Source of the DNA: Nonomuraea africana | Lineage (GTDB): Bacteria > Actinomycetota > Actinomycetes > Streptosporangiales > Streptosporangiaceae | Assembly: GCF_014873535.1 (NCBI RefSeq) | Contig: NZ_JADBEF010000001.1 | Location: forward strand, 372,001 to 436,000 | Direction: 5' to 3' | DNA: 64,000 bases | Shown: positions 17,253 to 26,307 of the stretch, piece after piece | How the letters are laid out: every line of letters begins with the position of its first letter | How positions within the stretch are numbered: the stretch's first letter is position 1 | The notes under the pieces: model-generated | Databases searched by the model: none | Told to the model about the DNA's origin: nothing | The model's input: the letters and a program-made list of their open reading frames with translations, nothing else | Program-made: the position numbers and the translations under genes

Positions 17253-18008
17253 ATGGCTGCTGATTACGCCCAGAGTGACCAGTTTCGTGGTGCCCGCATC
17301 CACCTGTGCGACCTTGCCGGTCTCGAGATCCGCGATTGCGAGGTCAGCGGTCTGAAGATCGTCGACTGCTATGGGAGCGACGTCTACCTCGGTGGCGACT
17401 TCGAGCGTCTCGTCGTCAACGACGTCGACGTGACCGCCTACGTCGAGGCCGAGCTCGACCGGCAGCACCCCACGCGGGTGCTGGCGCGTGACGCCGCGTC
17501 CCCCGACGACTACCGGGCTGCTTGGGATGCCATCGAGACGCTGTGGGCGGCGACGCTCGACCGCGCCAGGCTGTTGCCCGAGGCCAAGCTGCACGAGCAG
17601 GTCAACGGCGAGTGGTCGTTGGTCGAGACCCAACGACACCTGCTGTTCGCCGGCGATGCCTGGCTCGGCAATGCCGTGCTGGAGGAGGAAGCGCCGTACC
17701 ACCCGTTGGGCTTCCCTGCCGGCGGGATGCCGCCCGACGCGACGGCGAAGCTCGGTCTCACCCTCGAAGCCACCCCGACGCTCGACGAGGTGCTCGCGCC
17801 GCGGCTCGCCCGCATGGCCACGATGCGGCGTGTCGTCGACGGGCTCACCGAGGCCGCGCTCGATCGGGTATGCGGTCGCAAGCCGGCGGACCCGTATCCC
17901 GACCAGGAGTACGTCGTGGGCCGCTGCCTCAAGGTGGTGCTGAAGGAAGAGGCCGAGCATCACCGTTATGCGGTGCGCGACCTCGCCGTGCTCGAGGCCG
18001 GTGCCTGA
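17253..18008 (+). CDS. DinB-family protein with N-terminal pentapeptide-like strands
   Basis: In this 251-aa protein, residues 1-60 (FRGARIHLCDLAGLEIRDCE, VSGLKIVDCYGSDVYLGG) look like a short pentapeptide-repeat-like beta segment. The rest is a DinB four-helix bundle: EQVNGEWSLVETQRHLLFAG, DAWLGNAVL and VVLKEEAEHHRYAVRDL with candidate metal-binding His residues. DinB proteins are often thiol-dependent S-transferases. ATG 17253 is chosen for GGGAG about 12 bases upstream. It is monocistronic and, unlike its surroundings, intact. Confidence 0.75.
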   Translation: MAADYAQSDQFRGARIHLCDLAGLEIRDCEVSGLKIVDCYGSDVYLGGDFERLVVNDVDVTAYVEAELDRQHPTRVLARDAASPDDYRAAWDAIETLWAATLDRARLLPEAKLHEQVNGEWSLVETQRHLLFAGDAWLGNAVLEEEAPYHPLGFPAGGMPPDATAKLGLTLEATPTLDEVLAPRLARMATMRRVVDGLTEAALDRVCGRKPADPYPDQEYVVGRCLKVVLKEEAEHHRYAVRDLAVLEAGA

Positions 18009-18207
18009 ACTGGCGCTGACCCGGGCCGGAAATGACCTCCAGCCGCATTGCGTGCTGCTACTCCTGGCTCCTCAACACCCATCCCTGCCCGTTCCGACCT
18101 GCGGAAACGACCCAGTGATCGTTATCGCGCCGGACTTATCCCTCGATGTTCGAGCCGTAACCCTCGCGCGCACACCTGCCGCGACCAGAGGACTGCCCCT
18201 TTCGCCG

Positions 18208-18618
18208 TTACTTGGTCTGCACCCCGACGCGGTCACGGCGGCCGGTCCAGGTGCCGGGGTCCGGGGCCGCCAGCAGCGCGTCGATCTCAGGGTCGGTGAG
18301 GTAGGTGACCAGTGCCCGGTCGAACCGCTTGGGCGGGATGGACAGCACTCGCTGGATGACCGCGGCCAGGCGGGCGTTGCGGGTGCGGACGCCGTTGCCC
18401 CGCTCGTCCTCCAGGTGGCGGAGGAAGTCGCCGATCAGCGGGGCGTCCAGGTCGGCGATGGCCAGCCGGGACGGCTCGATGCCGATGTCGCTGGGAGGCG
18501 AAAGCCAGCAGCAGTTTGAACGTGTCGCGATAGGCGGCAATGGTGTGCGGGCTGGCCTGCCGCTGGCGGATCAGCCGGTCGGTGAAGAAGGCCTGCGGGT
18601 GGGGGCGAGGCTGCTCAT
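18208..18618 (-). pseudogene. Tyrosine recombinase N-terminal domain, frameshifted and truncated
   Basis: It starts at ATG 18618 overlapping the TGA of the upstream recombinase ORF. Frames must be shifted near 18600 and 18500 to read AFFTDRLIRQRQASPHTIAA, YRDTFKLLLAFA, IEPSRLAIADLDAPLIGDFL and NARLAAVIQRVLSIPPKRFD. This is the SAM-like core-binding domain of XerC/D-type recombinases found in multi-recombinase cassettes. The catalytic domain is missing after TWTGRRD. Confidence 0.65.
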
Positions 18619-19334
18619 GGGGTGCCTGCCAGGAAGTCCTCGAGCCGGTCGCCAGCCAGGGCGAGCAGTTCCGGCGCGGCCGACAGATACCAGAAGGTGT
18701 GCTTGGGGTCGGCGTGACCGAGGTAGGTCGCAAGTCTCGGCAGCATGGCGGGCACGTCCTGGCCGGTCCGGTACCAATCCAGAAGGGTGGCGACGGCGAA
18801 GCTATGACGAAGATCATGAATGCGTGGACGGCAGTTCGCCGATCGGGGCCGCAGCCCTGCGTCCTGCCGGATCTGCCGCCAGGTCTTTTGAGCTCGGCTA
18901 TGGTCGAGCCGGGTGCCCGCGGTGGAGATGAACAGGACGCCGCTGTCAGGCAGCCGGCGCCGTTGCAGGTGCTGGGAGCGGCGCCGCAGGTAGTGGCCTA
19001 TCCCGTCGCTGCTGGTGGGATGGAGCGGCAGCAGCCGACTCTTGCCGAACTTGCCGTTGCGGACGGTGAGGACGCCGGCGTCGGCGTCGAAGTCATCGGT
19101 GTTCAACGCAGCGTTGGGGCCGTCGTAGGTCTGCGACCAGATCCGGTAACCGCCCACGGTGTCCACGCGGGCAACCTCGACGGCGGCGTCGGCCAGGGAG
19201 TTGTTGTCGAGGAGCTTGCGGATCTCGGCCAGGCGCGCCTCGACGAATGCGCGGTCGTGCTCGCCGGTGTAGGCCCGCATCAGGGCGATGCCCTCCAGGC
19301 CCAGCACGTATGCCAAAGGATGCTCGTAGATCAC
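18615..19334 (-). CDS. Chimeric ORF: methyltransferase N-terminus joined to tyrosine recombinase
   Basis: This 239-aa frame is intact. Residues 1-77 (VIYEHPLAYVLGLEGIALMR, DTVGGYRIWSQTYDGPN) match the N-terminus of a class I SAM-methyltransferase and stop before the SAM-binding motif. Residues 80-239 (DFDADAGVLTVRNGKFGKSR, HDLRHSFAVATLL, YLGHADPKHTFWYLSAAPEL) are the recombinase catalytic domain. It has HxxR and the terminal Tyr region but lacks the first catalytic Arg and the core-binding domain. The junction is near 19104. Neither half should be active. Confidence 0.6.
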   Translation of the reverse strand: MIYEHPLAYVLGLEGIALMRAYTGEHDRAFVEARLAEIRKLLDNNSLADAAVEVARVDTVGGYRIWSQTYDGPNAALNTDDFDADAGVLTVRNGKFGKSRLLPLHPTSSDGIGHYLRRRSQHLQRRRLPDSGVLFISTAGTRLDHSRAQKTWRQIRQDAGLRPRSANCRPRIHDLRHSFAVATLLDWYRTGQDVPAMLPRLATYLGHADPKHTFWYLSAAPELLALAGDRLEDFLAGTP

Positions 19335-19349
19335 CGCGACACGCTAACG

Positions 19350-20837
19350 AAGACCGCCGCGCGGAAGCTACCGAAATTCGAACCGGACGGGCTGACCTGG
19401 GCGGATGGCAAGTCGCCAATGCGGCTGAGCTTGGCCTTCACGTTGCTCAAGTCGGAGAGCGTCAGCGCCGACGCCTGGAGTGCGAGGGGGTCTCTTTCCC
19501 TCGGTAGCCGCATGGTCGGAGACATCGACAATGTTCGGCTCTACCAGCAGGCCTTGGCCGCGGGTGATATCACGTCGCTCTACACCCTTCCGAGCGCCAC
19601 CGAGAAGCGCGCGGTCCGTAAATCGCCTGCGGAAGCCGAGTCACGGACTTCGCAGGAAGACGAATCGCAGGCCATTGCTGCCCCCCCTTCCTCCGTTCGA
19701 CTACGACAGGGTGAAAACCCTCGAAGACTGCGCCAGGGCTCGAGCGAATTCTGGTTCGCCGTATGCGACGCCTGGCTGGGCGGACGTTCGTCCTTACAGT
19801 GGCTGCTGGACCCACCTGGCAAACATCAAGGGCTACGACGACGGTAAGGAGACGGGTGACTTCGACGACACGAAGTCACTTCAGCTGGACGTCCAGCCGA
19901 CCGGCAGCGACGGCACCCAGTGCAAGCTCGTCGAAGGCGAGCCGCGCAGGGAGACGATCCGCAAATGGAAGGCCAACGGCTACAACGAGTGGCTCGTCAA
20001 GTCCGACGTCGCAGAGGGCGATTCACACAACTGCACGATTCGCCCCCTGCTCTTCGAGTTCGGCGGGATTCCCTACTTCAACGAGGCGATGCCTCTTTGG
20101 AACAAGATGGAATACCAGAACGTCCTCAGCAACATCAAATTGCCCTTCGGGATCCAGGCGATCGGACTCCCCACTGCTCCGGGTCGTGAATATGCACCCA
20201 CGGTCCGCTGCGACGACATAACCTTCTCCCTGAATTTCACAGATCGCCAGCACAGGGGTGCCTGTATCTTCCCGTTCGCGAAGCGAATCTTCACCATGAA
20301 GCGCAGCGACGCAGGCATCGATGAAGTCGTGGAGCACATCGATGCGGCTCTGAAGACTCCGGGTGACACAATCCCCACGCTGCCACCGATCGGAGAGTCT
20401 GGCCCCCAGAAGAAGATCATGCCCGGCTTCATCGAAGCGCCTCGGGAGTACAACGACCAGGGAAACATCTACGTTAATCCCGCCATGCTGCCTTTGGTGC
20501 GGCATACGGACCCGAAGGACACTCCGAAGAGAGAAACGCTCACGTACAAGAATCGAAAGGCGATCGGGCCGGCGTGCCGCGCACGGCGCGCGACGATGGT
20601 CTCGGAAGGGACATGGCCGAAGAATGTGATAGTGAACGGGAAGTCCGTCCCTGCGCTGCAATGCGACGAATATCCGTTCGCCTCCACCAAGAACGGCGCA
20701 CATAACGCGAAGGGGCATTTCTCGGTCCGGTACGTCGACCGGGACAAGAACCACTGCACGGGCAGTACTTGGCTGCCTTCTACTCCAGGTACCGCGTTGG
20801 CAACAACAACCAGTTTTATGTGAGAATCACCAACTAA
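19350..20837 (+). pseudogene. LamG / NucA-NucB nuclease-domain protein, frameshifted
   Basis: A LamG-type C-terminal segment (ESVSADAWSARGSLSLGSR, DIDNVRLYQQALAAGDITSL) is followed by a ~300-aa region with Cys/Trp-rich blocks. The end is a NucA/NucB-like nuclease domain (CDEYPFASTKNGAHNAKGHF, YVDRDKNHCTG). The frame shifts at a run of seven C at 19681-19687. A second shift near 20763 is needed to read the proper end QYLAAFYSRYRVGNNNQFYV to the TAA at 20835-20837. The N-terminus is lost at the methyltransferase junction. An intact DUF6461 gene follows at once. Confidence 0.6.
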
Positions 20838-20912
20838 GGGCGGGGGCGCGGAGGTGGAAGCCTCCGCGCCCTCCGGGCCTATTGCTATTCGAACGACTGA
20901 AAGGAGGCGCGG

Positions 20913-21512
20913 ATGGATCACGACAAGGATCTCTGGGAGCTGCTCGCCGCGCACGGCATCGACTTCGACACTCCCTTCCGCTCCGTCTGGTGTGAAGGGC
21001 TCGCGGTCGAAGAGGTGGCTCGCCGTCTTGGGGCCGATATGGCCACAGCTCAGCCCGCTGGTTGGCGGGATATCTTGACGGGCAGCTACCGCGAGCGCGG
21101 GGACGGGATCATCTGGGTCGGCCCCCATGCGCCCGGCTGGGTCCTGGTGATTCAACTCGATGGGAATCACCTATGGCGCTGGGACTCCTGGGCGCAACTG
21201 TCCCGAGACGGAGGCCGGATGCTGTATCTCGGATGGCCGCTGTACGAAATCGAGGGTGTCGAAGATCTCCAATACGTCGTCGACGGCGACGTGGTCACAT
21301 CCCTGGTCGTAGGTGATCCCGAGGAACGAGATGGTAGTGACCCCGATGCCCTGGATGGCTATCTGTCAGGACTGGACTTCTTCGGTGACTCCGCGCGTGC
21401 GGAGATAACCTCGGCTCTGCGCCTCATCGGGCGGATCACCGGCAAAGAGATCGACGATGAATGGCTCGATGGTGTGCACACACGTTACGTCATTCGCGGC
21501 GGCGATCAGTAG
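20913..21512 (+). CDS. DUF6461-like protein, possible immunity partner
   Basis: This 199-aa soluble acidic protein has LWELLAAHGIDFDTPFRSVW, GLAVEEVARRLGADMATAQP, IIWVGPHAPGWVLVIQLDGN and ILTGSYRERGDG, a pattern resembling the DUF6461 family. AAAGGAGG lies six bases before the ATG. It sits 75 bases after the NucA/NucB-type pseudogene in the same orientation. A role as immunity protein for that nuclease is suggested by position only. Confidence 0.6.
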   Translation: MDHDKDLWELLAAHGIDFDTPFRSVWCEGLAVEEVARRLGADMATAQPAGWRDILTGSYRERGDGIIWVGPHAPGWVLVIQLDGNHLWRWDSWAQLSRDGGRMLYLGWPLYEIEGVEDLQYVVDGDVVTSLVVGDPEERDGSDPDALDGYLSGLDFFGDSARAEITSALRLIGRITGKEIDDEWLDGVHTRYVIRGGDQ

Positions 21513-21574
21513 CTCGCCGTCCCGGATGACCTGGAGAGTGCGGGGGCGTGCCACCGCCGTAGGCTGTGAACAAA

Positions 21575-21584
21575 AGACCAGTCT
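21575..21584. promoter_or_regulatory. TetR-type operator
   Basis: The perfect dyad AGACCAGTCT lies five bases before the ATG of the TetR remnant, typical of autoregulated AcrR/TetR genes. Confidence 0.45.
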
Positions 21585-21588
21585 GTTC

Positions 21589-21692
21589 ATGCGGAGACAA
21601 GACGCTCCAGCGTTCACCGACGCGGAGCGGGCGCGGATCGCCACCCAGCTGCTCGACACAGCCACCCGCCTGTTCTCGACGCAGGGTCTGCG
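21589..21692 (+). pseudogene. TetR regulator N-terminal stub
   Basis: MRRQDAPAFTDAERARIATQ and LLDTATRLFSTQGLR form the first helix of a TetR DNA-binding domain. Directly after GLR the sequence changes to phosphotransferase coding in another frame. Only about 35 residues remain, without the recognition helix. Confidence 0.6.
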
Positions 21693-22082
21693 CACCAGGA
21701 GCCGTCCTGGCGGGCGGCGATTGCCCGGGAGATCGGCCTCTACCAGGCCTGCGTTGACTCACCGACATCTGTGCGCGTGCCGAACCTCGTCGCGGCAGAC
21801 CCGGATCAGAGCGTGCTCATCACCGAGCGACTGCCCGGGCACCGGCTGGCGGCCAGCCGCTTCCTGCCCCGCCCGCTGGCCGCGAGCGACCTGACTGCGG
21901 TGGTGAACACCCTCACCACGCTCGCCCGTCGGCACCCAACGCCGCACCCGGCCGCCGGTTGGGACTACGCTCAACGGATCGACGACTACTGGCGCCACGT
22001 CGTCCTCGATGACGCCGACCGTGACAAGCTCCTCCAGCTCCTCGACCAGGCCGGGCCGATGCGCTGCTTTGCTCTTGGGGAT
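21693..22082 (+). pseudogene. Aminoglycoside-phosphotransferase-like internal fragment
   Basis: The frame reads SWRAAIAREIGLYQACVDSP, VPNLVAADPDQSVLITERLP and LTAVVNTLTTLARRHPTPHP, ending MRCFALGD. This is the middle of an APH-family kinase up to the HGD catalytic loop, where the catalytic sequence is altered to LGD and immediately cut by an IS end at 22083. The N-lobe is missing at the TetR junction. Confidence 0.6.
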
Positions 22083-23326
22083 TGTGCCTGCCGGGAATGT
22101 CATCCGCGCAGGTCATGCGGCTTGCTCGCTCTTCCTGGTTTGTGCCCCGCCTCGGCTCTCGAAGGCGGCCGATCGCGGCATGATGATCGCTTGTGCTTCT
22201 CCGTCTGGCTTACCTAACCGTCACGAACGCCTTCGCTGCGCTGCGGTTGTTGCCGGTGGGAGATAGGGACAAGGACGTCGAGATCCTGGCCCTGCGCCAC
22301 CAGATCACCGTTCTTGAACGCCAGCTCGGCGCGGACACCAAAGTGAAGTTCGCTCCTGAGGATCGCGCCTTCCTGGCCGCGCTCCTGATGCCGTTACCGC
22401 GCGAGGTCCTGCGTCGGCTGCGGCTCCTCGTCCGCCCGGACACCATCCTGCGCTGGCACCGCAATCTGCTCAGGCAGCGTCACGCCCGTACCTGTCAGAG
22501 GAAACGGCCGGGCCGTCCACCCACCGTGCGCTCCATCCGCGCGCTCATTCTGCGGCTGGTCCGAGAGAACCCCGCGTGGGGTTACCGGCGCGTGCACGGC
22601 GAGCTCGCCACCCTGGGCATCAAGGTCGCACCTTCCACCGTGTGGGAGATCCTTAAGCAGGAAGGCGTAGATCCATCCCCTGAGCAGGCATCGGTGACGT
22701 GGGCCGGTTTCTTGCGTTCGCAGGCCGACGCTCTGCTGGCCTGCGACTTCATCGAGACCGTCACTCTCACAGCGGGCAGCGCCAGTACGTCTTGGCGGTC
22801 ATCGAGCATGCCACCAGGCGTGTTCGCGTGCTGGGCGTCACCTCTCACCCGACCGTCACCTGGGTCATCCAGGCGATCCGGAATCTCGTGATGGATCTGG
22901 AGGATGTGGGCTGCCGGGCGCGCTTCCTGATCCGTGACCGGGACGGGAAGTTCCCGGCCCTCACATGGAGGAGATCCTCACCGATGCTGGCATCCAGACC
23001 GTGCTCACCGGTATCCGGATGCCGCGGATGAACTCCATCATGGAGCGATGGATCCAGACCTGCCGGCGCGAGCTGCTGGACCGAACCTTGATCTGGAACC
23101 AGCGCCACCTTCTGTATGCGCTGCGCGAGTTCGAGACCTTCTACAACGAACACCGGCCCCACCGGGCTCTCCAACATGCTGCCCCGCTTCGACCGCTCTC
23201 CGACTCCGACATCGACGCTGCCTCGATCACCCTGTTCGACGTCCGCCGACGTGATCGACTCGGAGGTGTCCTGAAGGAGTACCGGCACGTGGCTTGACCT
23301 GGCCGGATGATTAATCGGCACCCGCA
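22083..23326 (+). mobile_element. Insertion sequence copy 3
   Basis: The 1244-bp element has imperfect inverted ends: TGTGCCTGCCGGGAATG at 22083 and, on the other strand, TGCGGGTGCCGATTAAT from 23326. It interrupts a phosphotransferase remnant on the left and an IS5-type transposase on the right. A 307-bp piece of its right end recurs at 52421-52727. Confidence 0.8.
22193..23297 (+). pseudogene. Integrase-core transposase with two frameshifts
   Basis: It begins LLRLAYLTVTNAFAALRLLP and DVEILALRHQITVLERQL, with WGYRRVHGELATLGIKVAPS and LLACDFIETVTL. A shift near 22770 leads to VLAVIEHATRRVRVLGVTSH and RFLIRDRDGKFPAL. A second shift near 22955 leads to RMNSIMERWIQTCRRELLD and HRPHRALQHAAPLRPL, ending at the TGA at 23297. 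All three parts of the DDE core are present but in three frames. Confidence 0.75.
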
Positions 23327-23573
23327 CTACGACCACGACAAGTACCGTGACCTGGTGCGCGAGCTGCAGATCCGCCCGCTGATCGCCCGCTGCGGTACCG
23401 AACACGGCTCCGGCCTGGGCAAACACCGCTGGGTCGTGGAGCAGACGTTCGCCTTGCTGCATGCCTTTCGACGCCTGCGCATCCGTTGGGAGGTCCGCGC
23501 CGACATCCACGAGGCCTTCCTCAAGCTGGCCTGCGCACTCATCTGCTGGCGACGCCTCACCTCATTGCGTTAG
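23327..23573 (+). pseudogene. IS5-type transposase C-terminal fragment
   Basis: YDHDKYRDLVRELQIRPLIA, EHGSGLGKHRWVVEQTFALL and RLRIRWEVRADIHEAFLKLA form the end of an IS5-group DDE transposase with the catalytic Glu in VVEQTFA. It begins exactly at the right end of IS copy 3, which inserted into it or joined it by deletion. Confidence 0.7.
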
Positions 23574-23589
23574 CAGCTCTAAGGCCACC

Positions 23590-23686
23590 CATGCACGGTC
23601 CTGATGAAGTCGCCGATCTCACGGCTCCAATACAGCGGCGATCAGCCGTCAGCGGTTTGATTAGTGAGTATCTCCGAGCTGCCTAA
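23590..23686 (+). pseudogene. Tail of a further integrase-core transposase
   Basis: DLTAPIQRRSAVSGLISEYL followed by RAA and a stop matches the C-terminal tail of the IS transposases here (for example RRDRLGGVLKEYRHVA). Nothing else of that copy remains. Confidence 0.45.
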
Positions 23687-23795
23687 CGCCGAAACGAATC
23701 CGCAGGTCAAGTGATGTGCCGCGGTTTTTGGCGCCGCACAGGCGGTGGGGGCCAGGTGCAGCAGCAGATCTGCATCATGTCGAGTACACAAATAC

Positions 23796-23825
23796 TTGAC
23801 GTTCTGTCCAGTGCTGCCATACCGT
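23796..23825 (+). promoter_or_regulatory. Promoter of the D-amino acid / GGT operon
   Basis: TTGACG at 23796-23801 is followed after 17-18 bases by ATACCG/TACCGT as a -10 candidate. The surrounding AATACTTGAC is shared exactly with the promoter of the convergent GGT gene at 38.97 kb. The first gene starts 57 bases further with GGAGG as Shine-Dalgarno. Confidence 0.4.
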
Positions 23826-23881
23826 CGGAATACCACGGTTTGGGAACCGTTCACCCCCTCGTGACTCTCGGAGGCCCCTCC

Positions 23882-24823
23882 ATGTCTTCAGCCATCCCCG
23901 AAATCGACATCGTGCACGTCGGGCTTGGCCCGATCGGCAGACAGGTGCTGTCCTACCTCGCCGATCGCAGCAGGTTCAAGAGCGTCGGCGCTGTTGACCC
24001 CGCGTTCGCCGGCCAGGAGCTGACCGACGGGCTGCGCGTGGTTGTCAGCCTTGACGAGCTTCCCGAGTGGGGCACCATGGCGATCCACTGTGCGGGCTCG
24101 TCCCTGGAGAAGTCGGCGCCCACGCTGGTCGCCCTGATGCGGGCCGGCCATCACGTGGTCTCGACCTGTGAGGAACTGTCCAACCCCTGGCACACCCAGC
24201 CGGAGCTGGCCGCGCAGTTGGACAACGTGGCTCGCGAGCAGGGTGTCGTCCTGCTCGGCACCGGCGTGAACCCCGGCTACGCGATGGACTACCTGCCGGT
24301 TGTGCTCGCCGCGTCGCAGCGCTCGGTGCGCGCGGTCGACGTCCACCGTGTGCAGGACGCCGCCCTGCGGCGGCTCCCGCTGCAGCGCAAGGTCGGCGTG
24401 GGCCTGTCCGTCGAGGAGTTCGAGCAGCGTGTACGGCAGGGCGACATCCGCCATGTCGGCCTACCCGAGTCGGCGAGGATCGTCGATCGAGCCCTCGACC
24501 TGGGTTGCACCGACTTCGTCGAGACCATCGACCCGGTCGTCGGCGACGACGGCATGGTGCTGGGCATCGACCAGCTCGTCATCGGCAAGCGCGGTGACAG
24601 CACGCTGATCCGCCTCCATCTGCAGATGGCCGCAGGTCTGCCGGACCCGCGCGACATCGTCGTCCTGGAGGGCGAGCCGGGTCTCACCTCGGAGGTGCGC
24701 GGCCTGCACGGAGACACGGCCACGGCGGCCGTGGTGGTCAACTCCCTGGGCAGGGCCATGGCGGCGCCGCCCGGCCTGCGTACCGTGGACGAGATCCCGG
24801 CCTCGCCGCAGCACCGATGCTGA
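23882..24823 (+). CDS. DapB-like NAD(P)-dependent dehydrogenase
   Basis: This 313-aa protein has an N-terminal Rossmann motif IVHVGLGPIGRQVL (residues ~8-21) and VDPAFAG. MAIHCAGSSLEKSAPTLVAL and HHVVSTCEELSNPWH follow, then GTGVNPGYAMDYLP, as in dihydrodipicolinate reductase-like and 2,4-diaminopentanoate dehydrogenase proteins. Those enzymes act on amino/imino acids or diamino acids. The stop overlaps the start of the D-aminoacylase. It is the first gene of the operon, so it probably oxidises or reduces an amino-acid product of the pathway. The exact substrate is unknown. Confidence 0.75.
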   Translation: MSSAIPEIDIVHVGLGPIGRQVLSYLADRSRFKSVGAVDPAFAGQELTDGLRVVVSLDELPEWGTMAIHCAGSSLEKSAPTLVALMRAGHHVVSTCEELSNPWHTQPELAAQLDNVAREQGVVLLGTGVNPGYAMDYLPVVLAASQRSVRAVDVHRVQDAALRRLPLQRKVGVGLSVEEFEQRVRQGDIRHVGLPESARIVDRALDLGCTDFVETIDPVVGDDGMVLGIDQLVIGKRGDSTLIRLHLQMAAGLPDPRDIVVLEGEPGLTSEVRGLHGDTATAAVVVNSLGRAMAAPPGLRTVDEIPASPQHRC

Positions 24824-26307
24824 GCCTGCTCATCCGCGATGCGCTGGTCGTCGACGGATCCGGACAGCCTGGGCGCCGGGCGGACGTCGCGGTCTCTCAA
24901 GACAGAGTTGCGGCCGTGGCCGAACGGATCGATGAGCGGGCCGAGCGGGTGGTGGAGGCGGACGGCCGGGTGGTCTGCCCGGGCTTCATCGACCTGCACA
25001 GCCATGTGGATTTGACGCTGCCCGACTATCCGCGGGTAGACGGGATGATTCGACAGGGGGTCACCACCCTGGTGACTGGCAACTGCGGGCTGAGCCCTTA
25101 TCCGGGGTCGATGGATCTGGCCGGGTTCGCGGCCGTGCTCGGGGGCGTTCCGCTGGCCGTACACGTGGCTCCTTTGGTGGGGCACGGCGCTATCCGGGAG
25201 GCCGCGATGGCCGACCCCTCCGGCACCCCGTCGGAGGGGGAGATGACGCGTATGGTCGAGCTGGTCGAGACCGCGATGACGCAGGGCGCGCACGGCCTGT
25301 CGACGGGCCTAATCTACGATCCGGGCCGGTTCGCCGGCACGGCCGAGCTGGTCGCGCTGGCCAGGGTCGTCGCCGCGCACGGCGGTTTCTACGCCTCCCA
25401 CGTCAGGGACGAGGGCGACGGGCTGGTCGAGGCGATCGCCGAGGCGATCGCGATCGGACGCACGGCCGGGCTGCCCGTGCAGCTCAGCCACCACAAGGCC
25501 AAGCGCAGGCGGAATTGGGGCCGGGTCGCCGCCACGCTGGGCATGGTCGATCGGGCCCGCGCGGACGGGCTGGACGTCATGCTCGACTGCTACCCCTACA
25601 CCGCCAGCAGTACCGGCTTGTGGGCTTACGCGCCGAACTGGTGGCGCCCGGGCGACGAGGTAGCGCGCGAGCGCGTCCAGGCAGGGTTGGAGGAGCGCTT
25701 TCCCGGCTGCACGGGCCGCGACGGCGCGCGCACCGATCTGAGCGATCTCGTCCTCAGTGGACTGACCGGGGTCGGCCGGCTCCAGCGGTATGAGGGCATG
25801 TGGTTGGACGAGGCGGCCAGGGAGGAGAACGTATCCCCTGCCGACCTGGTGATCGATCTGCTCTCGACGGCCGAGCACGTTCAGGTCATCGATCATGCGA
25901 TGAGCGAGGCGGACGTGTGGCGGGTGCTTGCCCACCCGGAGTGCGCGGTCGGCAGTGACGCCCGGCTCATCCATCCGGACATGCCGGGCGTGCCGCACCC
26001 GCGGAACTTCGGAACGTTTCCTCGCGTCCTGGGGCGGCTCCCGCTCGAAGAGGCCGTTCGCAAGTGCACGGGGCTGCCCGCTAGGCGGATGGGCTGGTGC
26101 GACCGCGGCCTTCTGCGGCCCGGCGCGGTGGCCGACCTGCTGCTGTTCGATCCGGACGCGATCGGCGATCGGGCCACCTTCGAGGAGCCCAGGCGGTATG
26201 CGACCGGTATCGACCTGGTCGTGGTCGGCGGCGAGGTCGTCATCGACGGTTCCGACGACACCGGCGCTGCCGCCGGGCGGGTACTCCTGCGAACGGGGTG
26301 CGGCTGA
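24817..26307 (+). CDS. N-acyl-D-amino-acid deacylase (D-aminoacylase family)
   Basis: This 496-aa amidohydrolase has PGFIDLHSHVDLTLPDYP (HxH metal site), TGNCGLSPYPGS (bridging Cys in GNCG), VQLSHHKAKRRRNWGRV, MLDCYPYTASSTGLWAY and AVGSDARLIHPDMPG with the catalytic Asp. These are hallmark D-aminoacylase motifs. It releases D-amino acids from N-acyl derivatives; imidase or dipeptidase activity is also possible in this group. It is translationally coupled on both sides, upstream to the dehydrogenase and downstream to the permease. Confidence 0.88.
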   Translation: MLSLLIRDALVVDGSGQPGRRADVAVSQDRVAAVAERIDERAERVVEADGRVVCPGFIDLHSHVDLTLPDYPRVDGMIRQGVTTLVTGNCGLSPYPGSMDLAGFAAVLGGVPLAVHVAPLVGHGAIREAAMADPSGTPSEGEMTRMVELVETAMTQGAHGLSTGLIYDPGRFAGTAELVALARVVAAHGGFYASHVRDEGDGLVEAIAEAIAIGRTAGLPVQLSHHKAKRRRNWGRVAATLGMVDRARADGLDVMLDCYPYTASSTGLWAYAPNWWRPGDEVARERVQAGLEERFPGCTGRDGARTDLSDLVLSGLTGVGRLQRYEGMWLDEAAREENVSPADLVIDLLSTAEHVQVIDHAMSEADVWRVLAHPECAVGSDARLIHPDMPGVPHPRNFGTFPRVLGRLPLEEAVRKCTGLPARRMGWCDRGLLRPGAVADLLLFDPDAIGDRATFEEPRRYATGIDLVVVGGEVVIDGSDDTGAAAGRVLLRTGCG

